This document shows, piece after piece, positions 43,468-53,867 of a stretch of DNA of 60,764 bases. The translations under genes and the position numbers were made by a program. The stretch lies in contig JAIOXZ010000022.1 in NCBI GenBank assembly GCA_021741355.1, forward strand, positions 1-60,764. Reading direction: 5' to 3'. The notes beneath the pieces are model-generated. The model made no database searches. It had not been told where the DNA came from and saw only the letters and a program-made list of their open reading frames with translations. How positions within the stretch are numbered: the stretch's first letter is position 1; each line of letters starts with the position of its first letter. The stretch comes from Caulobacter sp. (lineage in GTDB: Bacteria; Pseudomonadota; Alphaproteobacteria; Caulobacterales; Caulobacteraceae).

Positions 43468-44064
43468 CTACCGCCGGAACAGCAGGCAGAGATTGTTGGC
43501 CGGCATGGCGACCCGCTCGGCGAGGGTCAGGCCATGGCCGGCGGCCAGCGTCTGAACATCAGCCAGATGGCGCAATCCCCATGCCGGATCGCGGCGTCTG
43601 AGATCGGCGTCGAACGCCAGGTTGCTCGGCGCGGTTTCGAGGCCGGCCTCGATGTAGGGACCGTAGAGGATCAGCGGCGCGCCGGCGGGCAACAGGCGCG
43701 CCGCCCCGGCCATCAGCCCCTTCGTTGCCGCCCAAGGCGAGATATGGATCATGTTGATGCAGACGATCGCGTCAGCGTGGTCGACGGGCCAGCCGTCCGG
43801 TTCGGCGGCGTTCAGCACGAGGGGCGGGGCGAGGTTTGCCAGACCGACTGCCTCGCGCCTCGCCGTCAGGATATCCAGCGCCTCCTCCGACCGGTCAGTC
43901 GGTTGCCAGGCAATTCCCGGCAGCGCCTCGGCGAACCAGGCGGCATGCTCACCCAGCCCGCTGGCGATCTCCAGCACCGTCCCCGACACCGGCAGCCAGT
44001 GTTGCAGGACGGCGAGGAGCGGTTCGCGGTTGCGGGCAGACGATGGAGAGGCGGGCAGGGTCAT
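43468..44064 (-). CDS. DUF938 family SAM-dependent methyltransferase-like protein
   Basis: A 198-residue protein. VLEIASGLGEHAAWFAEALPGI is the SAM-binding motif I with a variant first Gly, WQPTDRSEEALDIL is near motif II, and INMIHISPWAATKGLMAGAARLLPAGAPLILYGPY is the DUF938 block (quoted in part here as NMIHISPWAAT). The homologue METTL26 is not characterised either. The start at 44064 has no strong Shine-Dalgarno. Confidence 0.85.
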   Translation of the reverse strand: MTLPASPSSARNREPLLAVLQHWLPVSGTVLEIASGLGEHAAWFAEALPGIAWQPTDRSEEALDILTARREAVGLANLAPPLVLNAAEPDGWPVDHADAIVCINMIHISPWAATKGLMAGAARLLPAGAPLILYGPYIEAGLETAPSNLAFDADLRRRDPAWGLRHLADVQTLAAGHGLTLAERVAMPANNLCLLFRR

Positions 44065-44078
44065 CGGGGCCTCCAGTG

Positions 44079-44225
44079 CTCTCCCTCCCCTTTATGGGGA
44101 GGGTGGACGGGCGAAGCCCGGACGGGTGGGGGAGTGTACCGCGACTCCGAAGGATCGGGGGCGGCATTCGGCTTCCCCACCCTGGCCGCTGCGCGGCCTC
44201 TCCCTCCCCATGAAGGGGAGGGAGG
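44079..44225. repeat. Mosaic inverted-repeat element 1
   Basis: Two half-elements in opposite orientation. Left: CTCCCTCCCC, then GGGGAGGG, an inner hairpin CGGGCgaaGCCCG (44108-44120) and GACGGGTGGGGGAG. Right: TCCCCACCC, an inner hairpin GCCGCtgcGCGGC, then CTCTCCCTCCCC and GGGGAGGGAG. The outer parts pair with each other, but the two inner hairpins are unrelated in sequence. It lies between the methyltransferase start and the cdnL terminator. Confidence 0.8.
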
Positions 44226-44230
44226 CAACG

Positions 44231-44260
44231 AAAAACCCCCGGCCTTGCGACCGGGGGTTC
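44231..44260 (-). terminator. Rho-independent terminator of cdnL
   Basis: On the minus strand AACCCCCGG and CCGGGGGTT form a 9-bp stem with a 7-base loop, followed by TTTTT. It starts about 25 bases after the cdnL stop. Confidence 0.88.
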
Positions 44261-44285
44261 GTCTCTTCGCAGTCGCTGAAAAAGC

Positions 44286-44789
44286 CTAGGCGGCCTTCTG
44301 CAGGGACTTGGTCAGGATGCCGACGGCGGCGTCGCGGTCGATCTTCTCGATCGCGGCGACTTCCCGGGCCATGCGGTCGAGCGCCGATTCATAGAGCTGG
44401 CGCTCCGAATAGGACTGTTCCGGCTGGTTCTCGGCGCGGTGCAGGTCGCGCACCACTTCGGCGATGGAGATCAGGTCGCCGGAGTTGATCTTGGCTTCGT
44501 ACTCCTGGGCGCGGCGCGACCACATGGTGCGCTTGACCCGGGCGCGGCCCTTGAGGGTCGTCAGGGCCTTGGTCACGACCAGGCCTTCGGCCAGCGGACG
44601 CAGGCCGGACGTGACCGCCTTCTTGGTCGGAACGCGCAGCGTCATCTTCTCATGGTCGAAGGTGATGACATAGACCTCAAGCGACATGCCGGCGACTTCC
44701 TGGGTCTCGACAGCACGGATCGTGCCCACGCCATGAGCGGGGTAGACCACATGGTCGTTGACCGAAAACGCCAGACCAGACTTGCTCAT
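44286..44789 (-). CDS. cdnL: CarD-type transcription regulator CdnL
   Basis: A 167-residue protein. VNDHVVYPAHGVGTIRAVE starts the RNA polymerase-interacting domain, and MWSRRAQEYEAKINSGDLISIAEVVRDLHR is the DNA-contacting helical domain (quoted in part as AEVVRDLHR). CdnL stabilises the open promoter complex, notably at rRNA genes. It ends in LQKAA; the Caulobacter homologue is degraded by ClpXP through a C-terminal Ala-Ala, so this end fits. ATG at 44789 is supported by GAAGGA. A terminator follows. Confidence 0.93.
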   Translation of the reverse strand: MSKSGLAFSVNDHVVYPAHGVGTIRAVETQEVAGMSLEVYVITFDHEKMTLRVPTKKAVTSGLRPLAEGLVVTKALTTLKGRARVKRTMWSRRAQEYEAKINSGDLISIAEVVRDLHRAENQPEQSYSERQLYESALDRMAREVAAIEKIDRDAAVGILTKSLQKAA

Positions 44790-45090
44790 ATGTTCGTCCT
44801 TCTCTTGCACCCTGTCCGCGGGGTTCTGCCCCGCGAGCCGTTGTTCCAGGCCTTCTGACAACAGCGAAAACGACCCCGCCCGCGGTGAGGTCGCGGAGTG
44901 CGTCGTGTCAGATTGAGTAGACCTTTAGGACACCCTGGCCTTCGCCATGCGCGCCGTTCGGATGCGGCTGTTCTTGAAACCAAGGCGCGACGGCGGACCC
45001 GTCACGTCAAACAGGACCCTATCACAAAAATGAGTGCAAAGAAAGGGTTGCGAAACCACGCTCACCCGGTCGGGATTCCGTACCCGTGGG
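44790..45090. other. Intergenic region before cdnL
   Basis: About 300 bases with no convincing gene. It holds a GC hairpin CGCGGGG/CCCCGCG (near 44818-44836), which would lie in the cdnL leader RNA, and an AT-richer stretch near 45010-45055 that is the best place for the cdnL promoter. No exact promoter hexamers are assigned. Confidence 0.5.
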
Positions 45091-45432
45091 TCACGAACCC
45101 TTGCCGGGCTTGTCGCTGAAGTATTTCTCGAACTTGCCCGTCTCGCGCTCGAAGTCGGCGGCGTCCGCCGGCGGTTCACCCTTCAGGGTGATGTTCGGCC
45201 AGATCTTGGCGAACTCGGAGTTGATCTTCAGCCACTTTCCGTCGGGCTCGTCCTCGGTGTCGGGCTTGATCGCGTCGACCGGGCACTCGGGCTCGCACAC
45301 GCCGCAGTCGATGCACTCGTCGGGACTGATGGCCAGGAAATTCTCGCCTTCGTAGAAGCAGTCCACGGGACAGACTTCGACGCAGTCCATGAACTTACAT
45401 TTGATGCAGGCGTCAGTGACGATGTAGGTCAT
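45091..45432 (-). CDS. fdxA: 7Fe ferredoxin FdxA
   Basis: A 113-residue ferredoxin. [18 protein letters not shown] and [16 protein letters not shown] are the cysteine sets for one [3Fe-4S] and one [4Fe-4S] cluster; the C-terminal extension [18 protein letters not shown] is typical of alphaproteobacterial FdxA. It is a cytoplasmic electron carrier. Position between cdnL and an S4/helicase pair is the usual alphaproteobacterial order. No clear Shine-Dalgarno is seen. Confidence 0.95.
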   Translation of the reverse strand: MTYIVTDACIKCKFMDCVEVCPVDCFYEGENFLAISPDECIDCGVCEPECPVDAIKPDTEDEPDGKWLKINSEFAKIWPNITLKGEPPADAADFERETGKFEKYFSDKPGKGS

Positions 45433-45582
45433 CGGGGAACTTGATGGTCCAGGCGGTTGTGTGCGCGCGCCTTTTCAAAGGCAGGGGCCGGCTTGTCAAT
45501 GCGGCGAGGTCTCTCAGTGGTCACAGTAAATCTCAAGGTCCCGGCCCGTCTTTGATCCAGGTCGGATTCCGCGGTACGGCCG

Positions 45583-45863
45583 TCATTCCTGCGCCTCCAG
45601 GGCGGTGTAGAGACCGCGCGCCTCGGCGGGCGGTCCGCGGCGCGCCCCGAAGGCGGCGATGCGGACAGCGACCACCCGACCGCCGAGGGCGAAGACGAGG
45701 TCGTCTCCCAGCTTCAGAATCCGCGACGGCTTGTCGAGCCGCCCTTCCGCGCCGGCCCGGGTGATCCGCACCCGGCCCTCCTCGACGTAGCGGGCCGCCA
45801 TCGACCGGGTCTTGAAGAACCGGGCGCGCCACAGCCAGACATCCGCGCGACAGGACTCCTCGC

Positions 45864-45867
<4 letters not shown>
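45583..45867 (-). CDS. S4 domain RNA-binding protein (Hsp15-like)
   Basis: A 94-residue protein. RADVWLWRARFFKTRSMAARYVEEGRVRI is an S4 RNA-binding domain of the Hsp15/HslR type (quoted as ADVWLWRARFFKTR). Hsp15 binds 50S subunits carrying a stalled nascent chain. The ATG overlaps the helicase stop by four bases (ATGA), so the two are coupled. Confidence 0.88.
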
Positions 45868-48371
<2,504 letters not shown>

Positions 48372-48420
48372 GAGGGAAAGGTGGGGGAGTCGTGAGGACG
48401 CGGCAAGGGCTACAGCTCAA

Positions 48421-48541
48421 TCCTCCCGGCGTAGCGGGGAGGGGGACCATCCGAAGGATGGTGGAGGGGAGTCGGTGCACGGCCACACCCCTCCACCGCT
48501 CTGCGAGCGGTCCCCCTCCCCAGCAAGCTGGGGAGGATCCG
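48421..48541. repeat. Mosaic inverted-repeat element 2
   Basis: TCCTCCCggcgtagcGGGGAGGGGGA, inner hairpin CCATCCgaaGGATGG, then GAGGGGAGTCGGTGCACGG. The second half has CCCCTCCA, inner hairpin CCGCTCtgcGAGCGG, then TCCCCCTCCCC and GGGGAGGA. The 19-base centre GAGGGGAGTCGGTGCACGG recurs exactly in element 4. It fills most of the 178-base gap between the helicase start and the PPOX-type gene. Confidence 0.82.
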
Positions 48542-48549
48542 CTGCGGGG

Positions 48550-49152
48550 CTACCCCTTGAACGTCGGCTGCCTCGGGTGGACGTGATCCTTGAAGACGTC
48601 GAAGCCCTTCCAGGCAGGCTCGACCGGATCCACGCCCGGCTCCGGTGTGTAGGGCGACATCTCGCCCAGCTCCAGCGTCGGAATGTAGCGCGGACAGTTG
48701 GGGAAGATGGCCTTCGCCTCAACGCGCACGATCATCTGGGCGCCGACCGTGCTGGCCAGCAGCGGGTCGTCCCGGTCGATCCGCGCCACGCCGTTCACCC
48801 GCAGCCGTTTGGGCGCCCCGTGCAGGGCGATGAACAGCAGGCCGACACTCGGATTGACCACGACGTTGCCCAGGCTCTTGAACATGCCGTTGCCGTCAAG
48901 GTCCGGGAACGCCAGCTCCGAGGCGCCGGTGACCCGCACAAAGCCGGCCGGTCCCCCCTTGAACGAGCAGTCCGGCGCGCCGGCGGCGTCCGCGGTGGCC
49001 AGGAAGAAATAGACCGCGCCCTCGATGAACGCTCGGTCGTCATCCGTGAATTCGGTCCGCCGGACGACATCGAGGCGGTCCGCCATGCGTCGGCTGTCGA
49101 ACTGGTCCTGCAGGGCGCGGGCGCCGTCGTTGTAGAAGCTGTCTCCAGTCAT
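48550..49152 (-). CDS. Pyridoxamine 5'-phosphate oxidase-like (split-barrel flavin) protein
   Basis: A 200-residue protein. FIEGAVYFFLATADAAGAPDCSFKGGPAGFVRV and LLFIALHGAPKRLRVNGVARI match the PPOX-type flavin-reductase fold (shown here as YFFLATADAAG and LRVNGVARI). It probably binds FMN or F420-like cofactors and reduces small molecules. The ATG is 19 bases after the amidohydrolase stop, so it is probably the second gene of that transcript. Confidence 0.8.
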   Translation of the reverse strand: MTGDSFYNDGARALQDQFDSRRMADRLDVVRRTEFTDDDRAFIEGAVYFFLATADAAGAPDCSFKGGPAGFVRVTGASELAFPDLDGNGMFKSLGNVVVNPSVGLLFIALHGAPKRLRVNGVARIDRDDPLLASTVGAQMIVRVEAKAIFPNCPRYIPTLELGEMSPYTPEPGVDPVEPAWKGFDVFKDHVHPRQPTFKG

Positions 49153-49171
49153 CGGGTTGCTCCTCTGCGGG

Positions 49172-50833
49172 CTACCGCCCGTCGTGAACGATCCGGCCGC
49201 CGACCACGGTCAGGACCGGCGTCACCGTCAGGATGTCCGGCTGCGGAATGGTCATGATGTCCTGCGAGAAGACGGTGATGTCGGCCGGGCAGGACTGCAC
49301 CAGCACGCCACAGTCGCCGCCGCCGACCTGATTGGGTGTCAGGGTGAAGGCGCTGAGCGCCGACGGACGGTCGATGGCCAGTTCCGGATGCCAGTCGGGC
49401 CCCGAATTGCCCTTCAGGTCCTTGCGCGCGACAGCGGCGTAGAACTCGATCCGCGGATCGCCGACCTCGACGGGTGCGTCGGTGCCGAACACGATGGTGG
49501 CGACCCGGTCCAGCAGGGTCTTCCAGGCGTAGGCCCCCTCCAGCCGGTTGGGACCCAGCCGCGACGGCGCGAAATACAGATCCCCGATCGCGTGCGACGG
49601 CTGCATCGAGGCGACGATGCCCAGCTTTGCGAAACGGGCGATGTCCTTCAGGTCGAGGATCTGCGCGTGCTCGATGCGCCAGTTCAGGGCGCGGGCGGCG
49701 TTGCGGTCGTCACCCAGCACCGCCTCGAACCAGTCGAGCACCAGCCGGTTGCCCTTGTCGCCGATGGCGTGGAAGGCGACCTGCGCCTTCACGGCCTTCG
49801 CCCGCTCCAGGATGGCGATGGTCGCATCAGGGTCGGCGATCTGCAGGCCGGAGGTTTCAGGCCGGTCGGTGTAGGGCTTGAGCAACAGCGCGCCGCGCGA
49901 ACCCAGGGCGCCGTCGGCATAGAGCTTCACCCCGCGCACCCGCACCCGTCCGGTGGCGTCCTCGTAGGGGCCGCGTTCCAGCACCTCGTCGGAGTCCTCG
50001 GGCGTCATGAACACGTCGACGCGGATCGGCAGCTTGTCCTCGGCGGCCAGGGCCATCAGCACCTTCACGTCGTCGGCGCTGGTGCTCATGTTGACGGCGG
50101 TGGTCCAGCCGCGGGCCGCGTACAGCGCGACGGCCCGCTGCAGCGCCTCGCGCCGGGTGGCCATCGACATCGGCGGCAGCCGCGCCTCGATCAGACCGGC
50201 GGCGGTGTCGATCAGCATCCCGGTCGCCTCGCCCTCTGGCGTCCGCTCGATCTTACCGCCGGCGGGATCGGGGGTGCTTCCGTCGATCCCCGCCAGCTTC
50301 AGCGCGGCGGTGTTCAGCACCACGGCATGCCCGTCGGCCCGCTCCAGAATCACCGGCCGGTCCGGCGCGACGGCGTCGAGGTCTGCCCGGTTGGGAAACC
50401 GCCCCTCCGGCCAGTGGGTCTCGATCCAGCCGCGCCCGACGATCGGCGCATCGCCCGGATGAGCGGCGGCGTAGGCTTTCACCGCCTCGACCAGCCCGGC
50501 GATCGAGGTCACCTGGTCGAGATTGAGGGTCATCTCCCGCAGGCCGACGCCGGTCAGGTGCACATGGGAATCGACAAAGCCCGGATAGGCCGCCGCGCCC
50601 TTCAGGTCGATCTCGGGCAGCCCCCCGGCCTTGGCGCGCGCGGCGGCCAGCGATCCGGTGAAGACGATGACCTCCCCGCGCACCACCAGGGCTTCCGGCC
50701 GGTTGCTCTGGCCGCCGACGGCGCCGACGTAGATCGGCCCGCCATACATGAGGAATCCGTCCTCCTCCGCCCGCGCCGCGGGAACGGCGGCCACGGCGAG
50801 CAGGGCCAGGACGAGCGACAGGAAACGGATCAC
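49172..50833 (-). CDS. YtcJ-like amidohydrolase, exported
   Basis: A 553-residue amidohydrolase with a signal peptide ending near ARAEE. Metal-binding parts are VDSHVHLTG, FHAIGDKGN, RIEHAQ and FGTDAPVE, the layout of the YtcJ/imidazolone-like branch. Hydrolyses an amide or similar bond in the periplasm; the substrate is not known. It is downstream of rpmB's divergent upstream region and is followed by a PPOX-type gene. Confidence 0.88.
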   Translation of the reverse strand: MIRFLSLVLALLAVAAVPAARAEEDGFLMYGGPIYVGAVGGQSNRPEALVVRGEVIVFTGSLAAARAKAGGLPEIDLKGAAAYPGFVDSHVHLTGVGLREMTLNLDQVTSIAGLVEAVKAYAAAHPGDAPIVGRGWIETHWPEGRFPNRADLDAVAPDRPVILERADGHAVVLNTAALKLAGIDGSTPDPAGGKIERTPEGEATGMLIDTAAGLIEARLPPMSMATRREALQRAVALYAARGWTTAVNMSTSADDVKVLMALAAEDKLPIRVDVFMTPEDSDEVLERGPYEDATGRVRVRGVKLYADGALGSRGALLLKPYTDRPETSGLQIADPDATIAILERAKAVKAQVAFHAIGDKGNRLVLDWFEAVLGDDRNAARALNWRIEHAQILDLKDIARFAKLGIVASMQPSHAIGDLYFAPSRLGPNRLEGAYAWKTLLDRVATIVFGTDAPVEVGDPRIEFYAAVARKDLKGNSGPDWHPELAIDRPSALSAFTLTPNQVGGGDCGVLVQSCPADITVFSQDIMTIPQPDILTVTPVLTVVGGRIVHDGR

Positions 50834-51232
50834 GGGCGGCCTCGGTGTTGGGAGTTAACGCCCCGGGACCTTAGCAGCGAACAGGGGCGAAACGAATCAG
50901 GACCGAATCAGCGACTTCGTCCGATTCGGCATTTGTTCACCGCAACATATTGTATCTTAACGGCGATTAACCACAATTCGAAAGTTGGAGAACTTCCCTT
51001 CTCCCCTTGCGGGAGAAGGTGTCAGGCGGAGCCTGACGGATGAGGGGGTTCCCCGACCCGTCCGTGCGACCCCTCATCCGACCTGCTTCGCAGGCCACCT
51101 TCTCCCGCAAGGGGAGAAGGAAGATGCCCCCGACTCCAATCCTTGACGCCTTGCGCTCTCTTCCCTATACCCGCCGCTCCCGTGCGGGAGGCTCTTCCGC
51201 GCGCCCGAAATCATTATGCGAAGGTCGCTTAC
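50834..51232. other. Divergent region between the amidohydrolase gene and rpmB
   Basis: No gene is supported. From 50930 to 50995 lies an AT-rich stretch with several TTAA and TATTGTAT runs, a good location for a promoter, perhaps for rpmB. It is followed by mosaic element 3 (50996-51122) and then about 110 bases to the rpmB start. Confidence 0.6.
50996..51122. repeat. Mosaic inverted-repeat element 3
   Basis: CCTTCTCCCcttgcGGGAGAAGG, inner hairpin TCAGGCggaGCCTGA, then CGGATGAGGGG; after a short centre, CCCCTCATCCG, inner hairpin CCTGCttcGCAGG, then CCTTCTCCCgcaaGGGGAGAAGG. The outer arms pair over long stretches while the inner hairpins differ. It sits upstream of rpmB. Confidence 0.85.
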
Positions 51233-51532
51233 ATGTCGCGCCGCTGCGAACTCACCGGTGTTGGTCCCATGGTCGGGCACAACGTGAGCCACTCGAATAT
51301 CAAGACCAAGCGTCGGTTCCTGCCGGCCCTCTCGCCCGCCACGCTCCAGTCGGAAGTGCTGGGCCAGAGCTTCAAGCTCCGGATCACCAACGCCGCCCTG
51401 CGCACGCTGGACTTCCGCGGCGGCCTGGACACCTTTATGGCCAAGGCGAAGGACGAGAACCTCTCGCCCCGCGCCCTGAAGATCAAGCGCCAGATCAAGG
51501 CCAAGCTGGCCGAGCAAGCGCCCGCCGCCTGA
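51233..51532 (+). CDS. rpmB: 50S ribosomal protein L28
   Basis: A 99-residue ribosomal protein. [30 protein letters not shown] is the L28 signature (quoted here as [18 protein letters not shown]), and the C-terminus has the alphaproteobacterial extension [18 protein letters not shown] at 51233 follows GAAGG; upstream codons lack support. A clear terminator follows the gene. Confidence 0.96.
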   Translation: MSRRCELTGVGPMVGHNVSHSNIKTKRRFLPALSPATLQSEVLGQSFKLRITNAALRTLDFRGGLDTFMAKAKDENLSPRALKIKRQIKAKLAEQAPAA

Positions 51533-51555
51533 GGCGACAAGCTTCAAGACGACAG

Positions 51556-51591
51556 ACGGCCCGCGAGGCGACTCGCGGGCCGTTTGCGTTT
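51556..51591 (+). terminator. Rho-independent terminator of rpmB
   Basis: ACGGCCCGCGAG, loop GCGA and CTCGCGGGCCGT form a perfect 12-bp stem, followed by TTGCGTTTG. It starts 24 bases after the rpmB stop. Confidence 0.9.
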
Positions 51592-51609
51592 GATGTCGTC
51601 TCGATGATG

Positions 51610-51722
51610 CTCCCCACCCTTGTGGGGAGCTGTCAGGCGGAGCCTGACTGAGGGGAGTCGGTGCACGGACTCCCCTCCACCATGCTCCGCATGGTCCCCC
51701 TCCCCAGCGAAGCTGGGGAGGA
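51610..51722. repeat. Mosaic inverted-repeat element 4
   Basis: CTCCCCACccttGTGGGGAG, inner hairpin TCAGGCggaGCCTGA, then GAGGGGAGTCGGTGCACGG (identical to element 2). The second half has ACTCCCCTCCA, inner hairpin CCATGCtccGCATGG, then TCCCCCTCCCC and GGGGAGGA. It lies between the rpmB terminator and the lldD stop. Confidence 0.82.
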
Positions 51723-51732
51723 ATGCCAAAAG

Positions 51733-52872
51733 CTAAGCCAGCAGCTCCCGGCCCGCGTCCCGCACGTCCGTGCAGCCGGTCAGGGCCATGGCCATCATCA
51801 TCTCCTGGCGCATGATCTGCAGCACATGCTCGACGCCCGCCTGGCCGGCGCCGGCGAGGGCCCAGGCCCAGGCACGGCCGATGAAGCAGCCCTTCGCCCC
51901 GCTGGCCAGCGCCTTGACGACGTCGAGCCCCGACCGGACGCCGCCGTCCATCAGGATGGTCAGGTCGTCACCCACCGCATCGGCGATCGCGGGCAGGGCG
52001 CGGATGCCGCTCTGCACCCCGTCCAGCTGCCGGCCGCCGTGGTTGGAGACGATCAGCCCGTCAGCGCCGTAGCGTTTGCACTCGCGCGCATCGTCGGCGT
52101 CGAGGATGCCCTTGATGACCAGCGGCCCCTTCCAGTTCTCGCGGATCCAGTCGAGGTCCTTCCAGGTCAGGGTCGGATCGAAGTTCTTGGTCACCCAGGG
52201 CCAGAACTCCATCACCCCCTTGGCCTCGGGAATCGCCGGGGCGAGATTGCCGAACTTGTGCGGTCCGCCCCGGGCCATCACGTCCCAGGCCCAGCCCGGA
52301 TGGGTGATCCCGTCCCAGGCCCGCTGCAGCGGCACGAACGGCGACTGCGCCCCGAACAGGCCGGACCGCACGTCGCGATAGCGGGCGCCGGGCACCGGCA
52401 GATCGACGGTGAAGGCCACGACGGGGCAGCCCAGCTCGGTCACCCGCGCCAGCAGCTCCTTCATGTAGCCGCGGTCCTTGATGATGTAGAGCTGGTACCA
52501 GGGCGGCGCGCCGCCGTCCTTGGTGACCTCCTCGACATCGCAGATCGACAGCGACGACAGGCACATGTTGATGCCCGCGCCGCGCGCGGCCTTCATGGCC
52601 TGCACCTCGCCGCGCCGGGCGTACATGCCGCCCATCCCGATCGGCGACAGGACCATCGGCATGGCCAGCGTCTGGCCGAACAGTTCGGTTTCCAGCGAGA
52701 TGGACGAGACATCCCGCATCACCCGCTGGCGCAGGGCCAGGGCTTCGAAGTCCTCGACGTTCCGCCGCAGGGTCGCCTCGGCGTACGATCCGCCGTCGAG
52801 ATAGTCGAACAGCACGCGCGGCAGCCGGCGTTTGGCCAGCTCGCGGTAGTCGGTGACGCAGGCGGGTCTCAT
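51733..52872 (-). CDS. lldD: FMN-dependent L-lactate dehydrogenase LldD-type
   Basis: A 379-residue alpha-hydroxy-acid oxidase/dehydrogenase. MVLSPIGMGGMYARRGE binds FMN, LYIIKDRGYMKELL follows, KGILDADDA holds the FMN lysine, the catalytic His is in VSNHGGRQLDG, and DGGVRSGLDVVKALASGAK with CFIGRA completes the phosphate site. It oxidises L-lactate or a related acid, passing electrons to the membrane chain. Its ATG overlaps the stop of the upstream gene as ATGA. Confidence 0.9.
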   Translation of the reverse strand: MRPACVTDYRELAKRRLPRVLFDYLDGGSYAEATLRRNVEDFEALALRQRVMRDVSSISLETELFGQTLAMPMVLSPIGMGGMYARRGEVQAMKAARGAGINMCLSSLSICDVEEVTKDGGAPPWYQLYIIKDRGYMKELLARVTELGCPVVAFTVDLPVPGARYRDVRSGLFGAQSPFVPLQRAWDGITHPGWAWDVMARGGPHKFGNLAPAIPEAKGVMEFWPWVTKNFDPTLTWKDLDWIRENWKGPLVIKGILDADDARECKRYGADGLIVSNHGGRQLDGVQSGIRALPAIADAVGDDLTILMDGGVRSGLDVVKALASGAKGCFIGRAWAWALAGAGQAGVEHVLQIMRQEMMMAMALTGCTDVRDAGRELLA

Positions 52873-53867
52873 TTGGGCGGCATCCAGTCGAAGGCCAGCA
52901 GCAGGGTGCGTTGGGTCGGGCTGAAGTTGTCGTCCGACAGCAGATAGAGCCGCCAGCCGCCGTTCCCGTTCGGCACGACGGTCACGCCTTCATAGTTGTC
53001 GACGCTCATCGGCTGGGTCATCGCCAGGCTGCCGATCACCTTGCGGGCACCCAGCGGATCCCGCACCACCGAAACGATGATCCGCGACCCGATCGCCGGG
53101 ATGTAGCTGTGGTGCAGGATGACGAGCTCGCCCTTCGGCCCGGTCGTCAGGCTTGAGAGGCGGTAGCCGGGCGGCGGCTTCGGCAGGCCCGTCTTTTCCA
53201 CGCAGGAGACGTTCAGCCGGCAGAACCAGATGCCGCCGGGCTCCACCCCGACCCAGTAGCCGTCGGCGATCACGGTCGGGGCGGCGGCCAGGCCCTCCAT
53301 CCCGTCGTTCTCGGCCATGGCCACGGCCGGCATGGCGACGGGCTTCGGCGGACGGTTGCTCGACGGCGCATAGCGCCAGATCCGGTGTTCCCGTTCGAAG
53401 CTGACGAGCATCTCGCCGTTGCCGAGCCGGGTGACGCCCTCGGCGTCGCCCCAGCTCTTGCCCTGCAGCGGCTGCCCATCGAGACCGGTCAGAGGCCGCA
53501 GGGCACCCTCGGTCAGCCCGATCAGCCGTCCGGTCTCGTCCAGCACCAGCCGCCCGGTGAACAGGTCAGCGCCGTCGTCGGTGACGGACAGGACATCGCC
53601 GTCCGGTTCGATGATCAGATCGGAAAGGCCGTGCAGCCGGCTGGTGTCGGCGCCGGTGATGGCGATGCCGCCGGCGTAGACGAAGTCGCCGATCGCCGTA
53701 CGATCAGGCTCGGAGGGGGCGAGCAGCACGGGCGTCGTCCGGATCGCCACGCCCGGGCCGGCCGCGACAGGCGCGGCGGGCAGGGTGGTCCGGGCGGTTA
53801 CGCAGGCGGCCAGCGACAGGGCGACGGCGACAAGCGCGCCTGCCGCTACTGACACCTTGCGCCGCAT
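52869..53867 (-). CDS. Esterase-like phytase-family lipoprotein
   Basis: A 332-residue exported protein. The N-terminus has a lipobox-like LSLAAC at about 17-22, so it may be a lipoprotein. The repeated GLSDLIIEPDGDVLSVTDDGADLF, NDGMEGLAA and SVDNYEGVTVV segments match the esterase-like/phytase beta-propeller family. Its ATG overlaps the cobT stop by one base and its stop overlaps lldD. The substrate is unknown. Confidence 0.8.
   Translation of the reverse strand: MRRKVSVAAGALVAVALSLAACVTARTTLPAAPVAAGPGVAIRTTPVLLAPSEPDRTAIGDFVYAGGIAITGADTSRLHGLSDLIIEPDGDVLSVTDDGADLFTGRLVLDETGRLIGLTEGALRPLTGLDGQPLQGKSWGDAEGVTRLGNGEMLVSFEREHRIWRYAPSSNRPPKPVAMPAVAMAENDGMEGLAAAPTVIADGYWVGVEPGGIWFCRLNVSCVEKTGLPKPPPGYRLSSLTTGPKGELVILHHSYIPAIGSRIIVSVVRDPLGARKVIGSLAMTQPMSVDNYEGVTVVPNGNGGWRLYLLSDDNFSPTQRTLLLAFDWMPPK

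Noticed and set aside
50957..50970. TTAA-CGGCGA-TTAA, resembling a CtrA site before rpmB
   Set aside because: The CtrA consensus has seven bases between the TTAA halves; here there are six, so it is not called.
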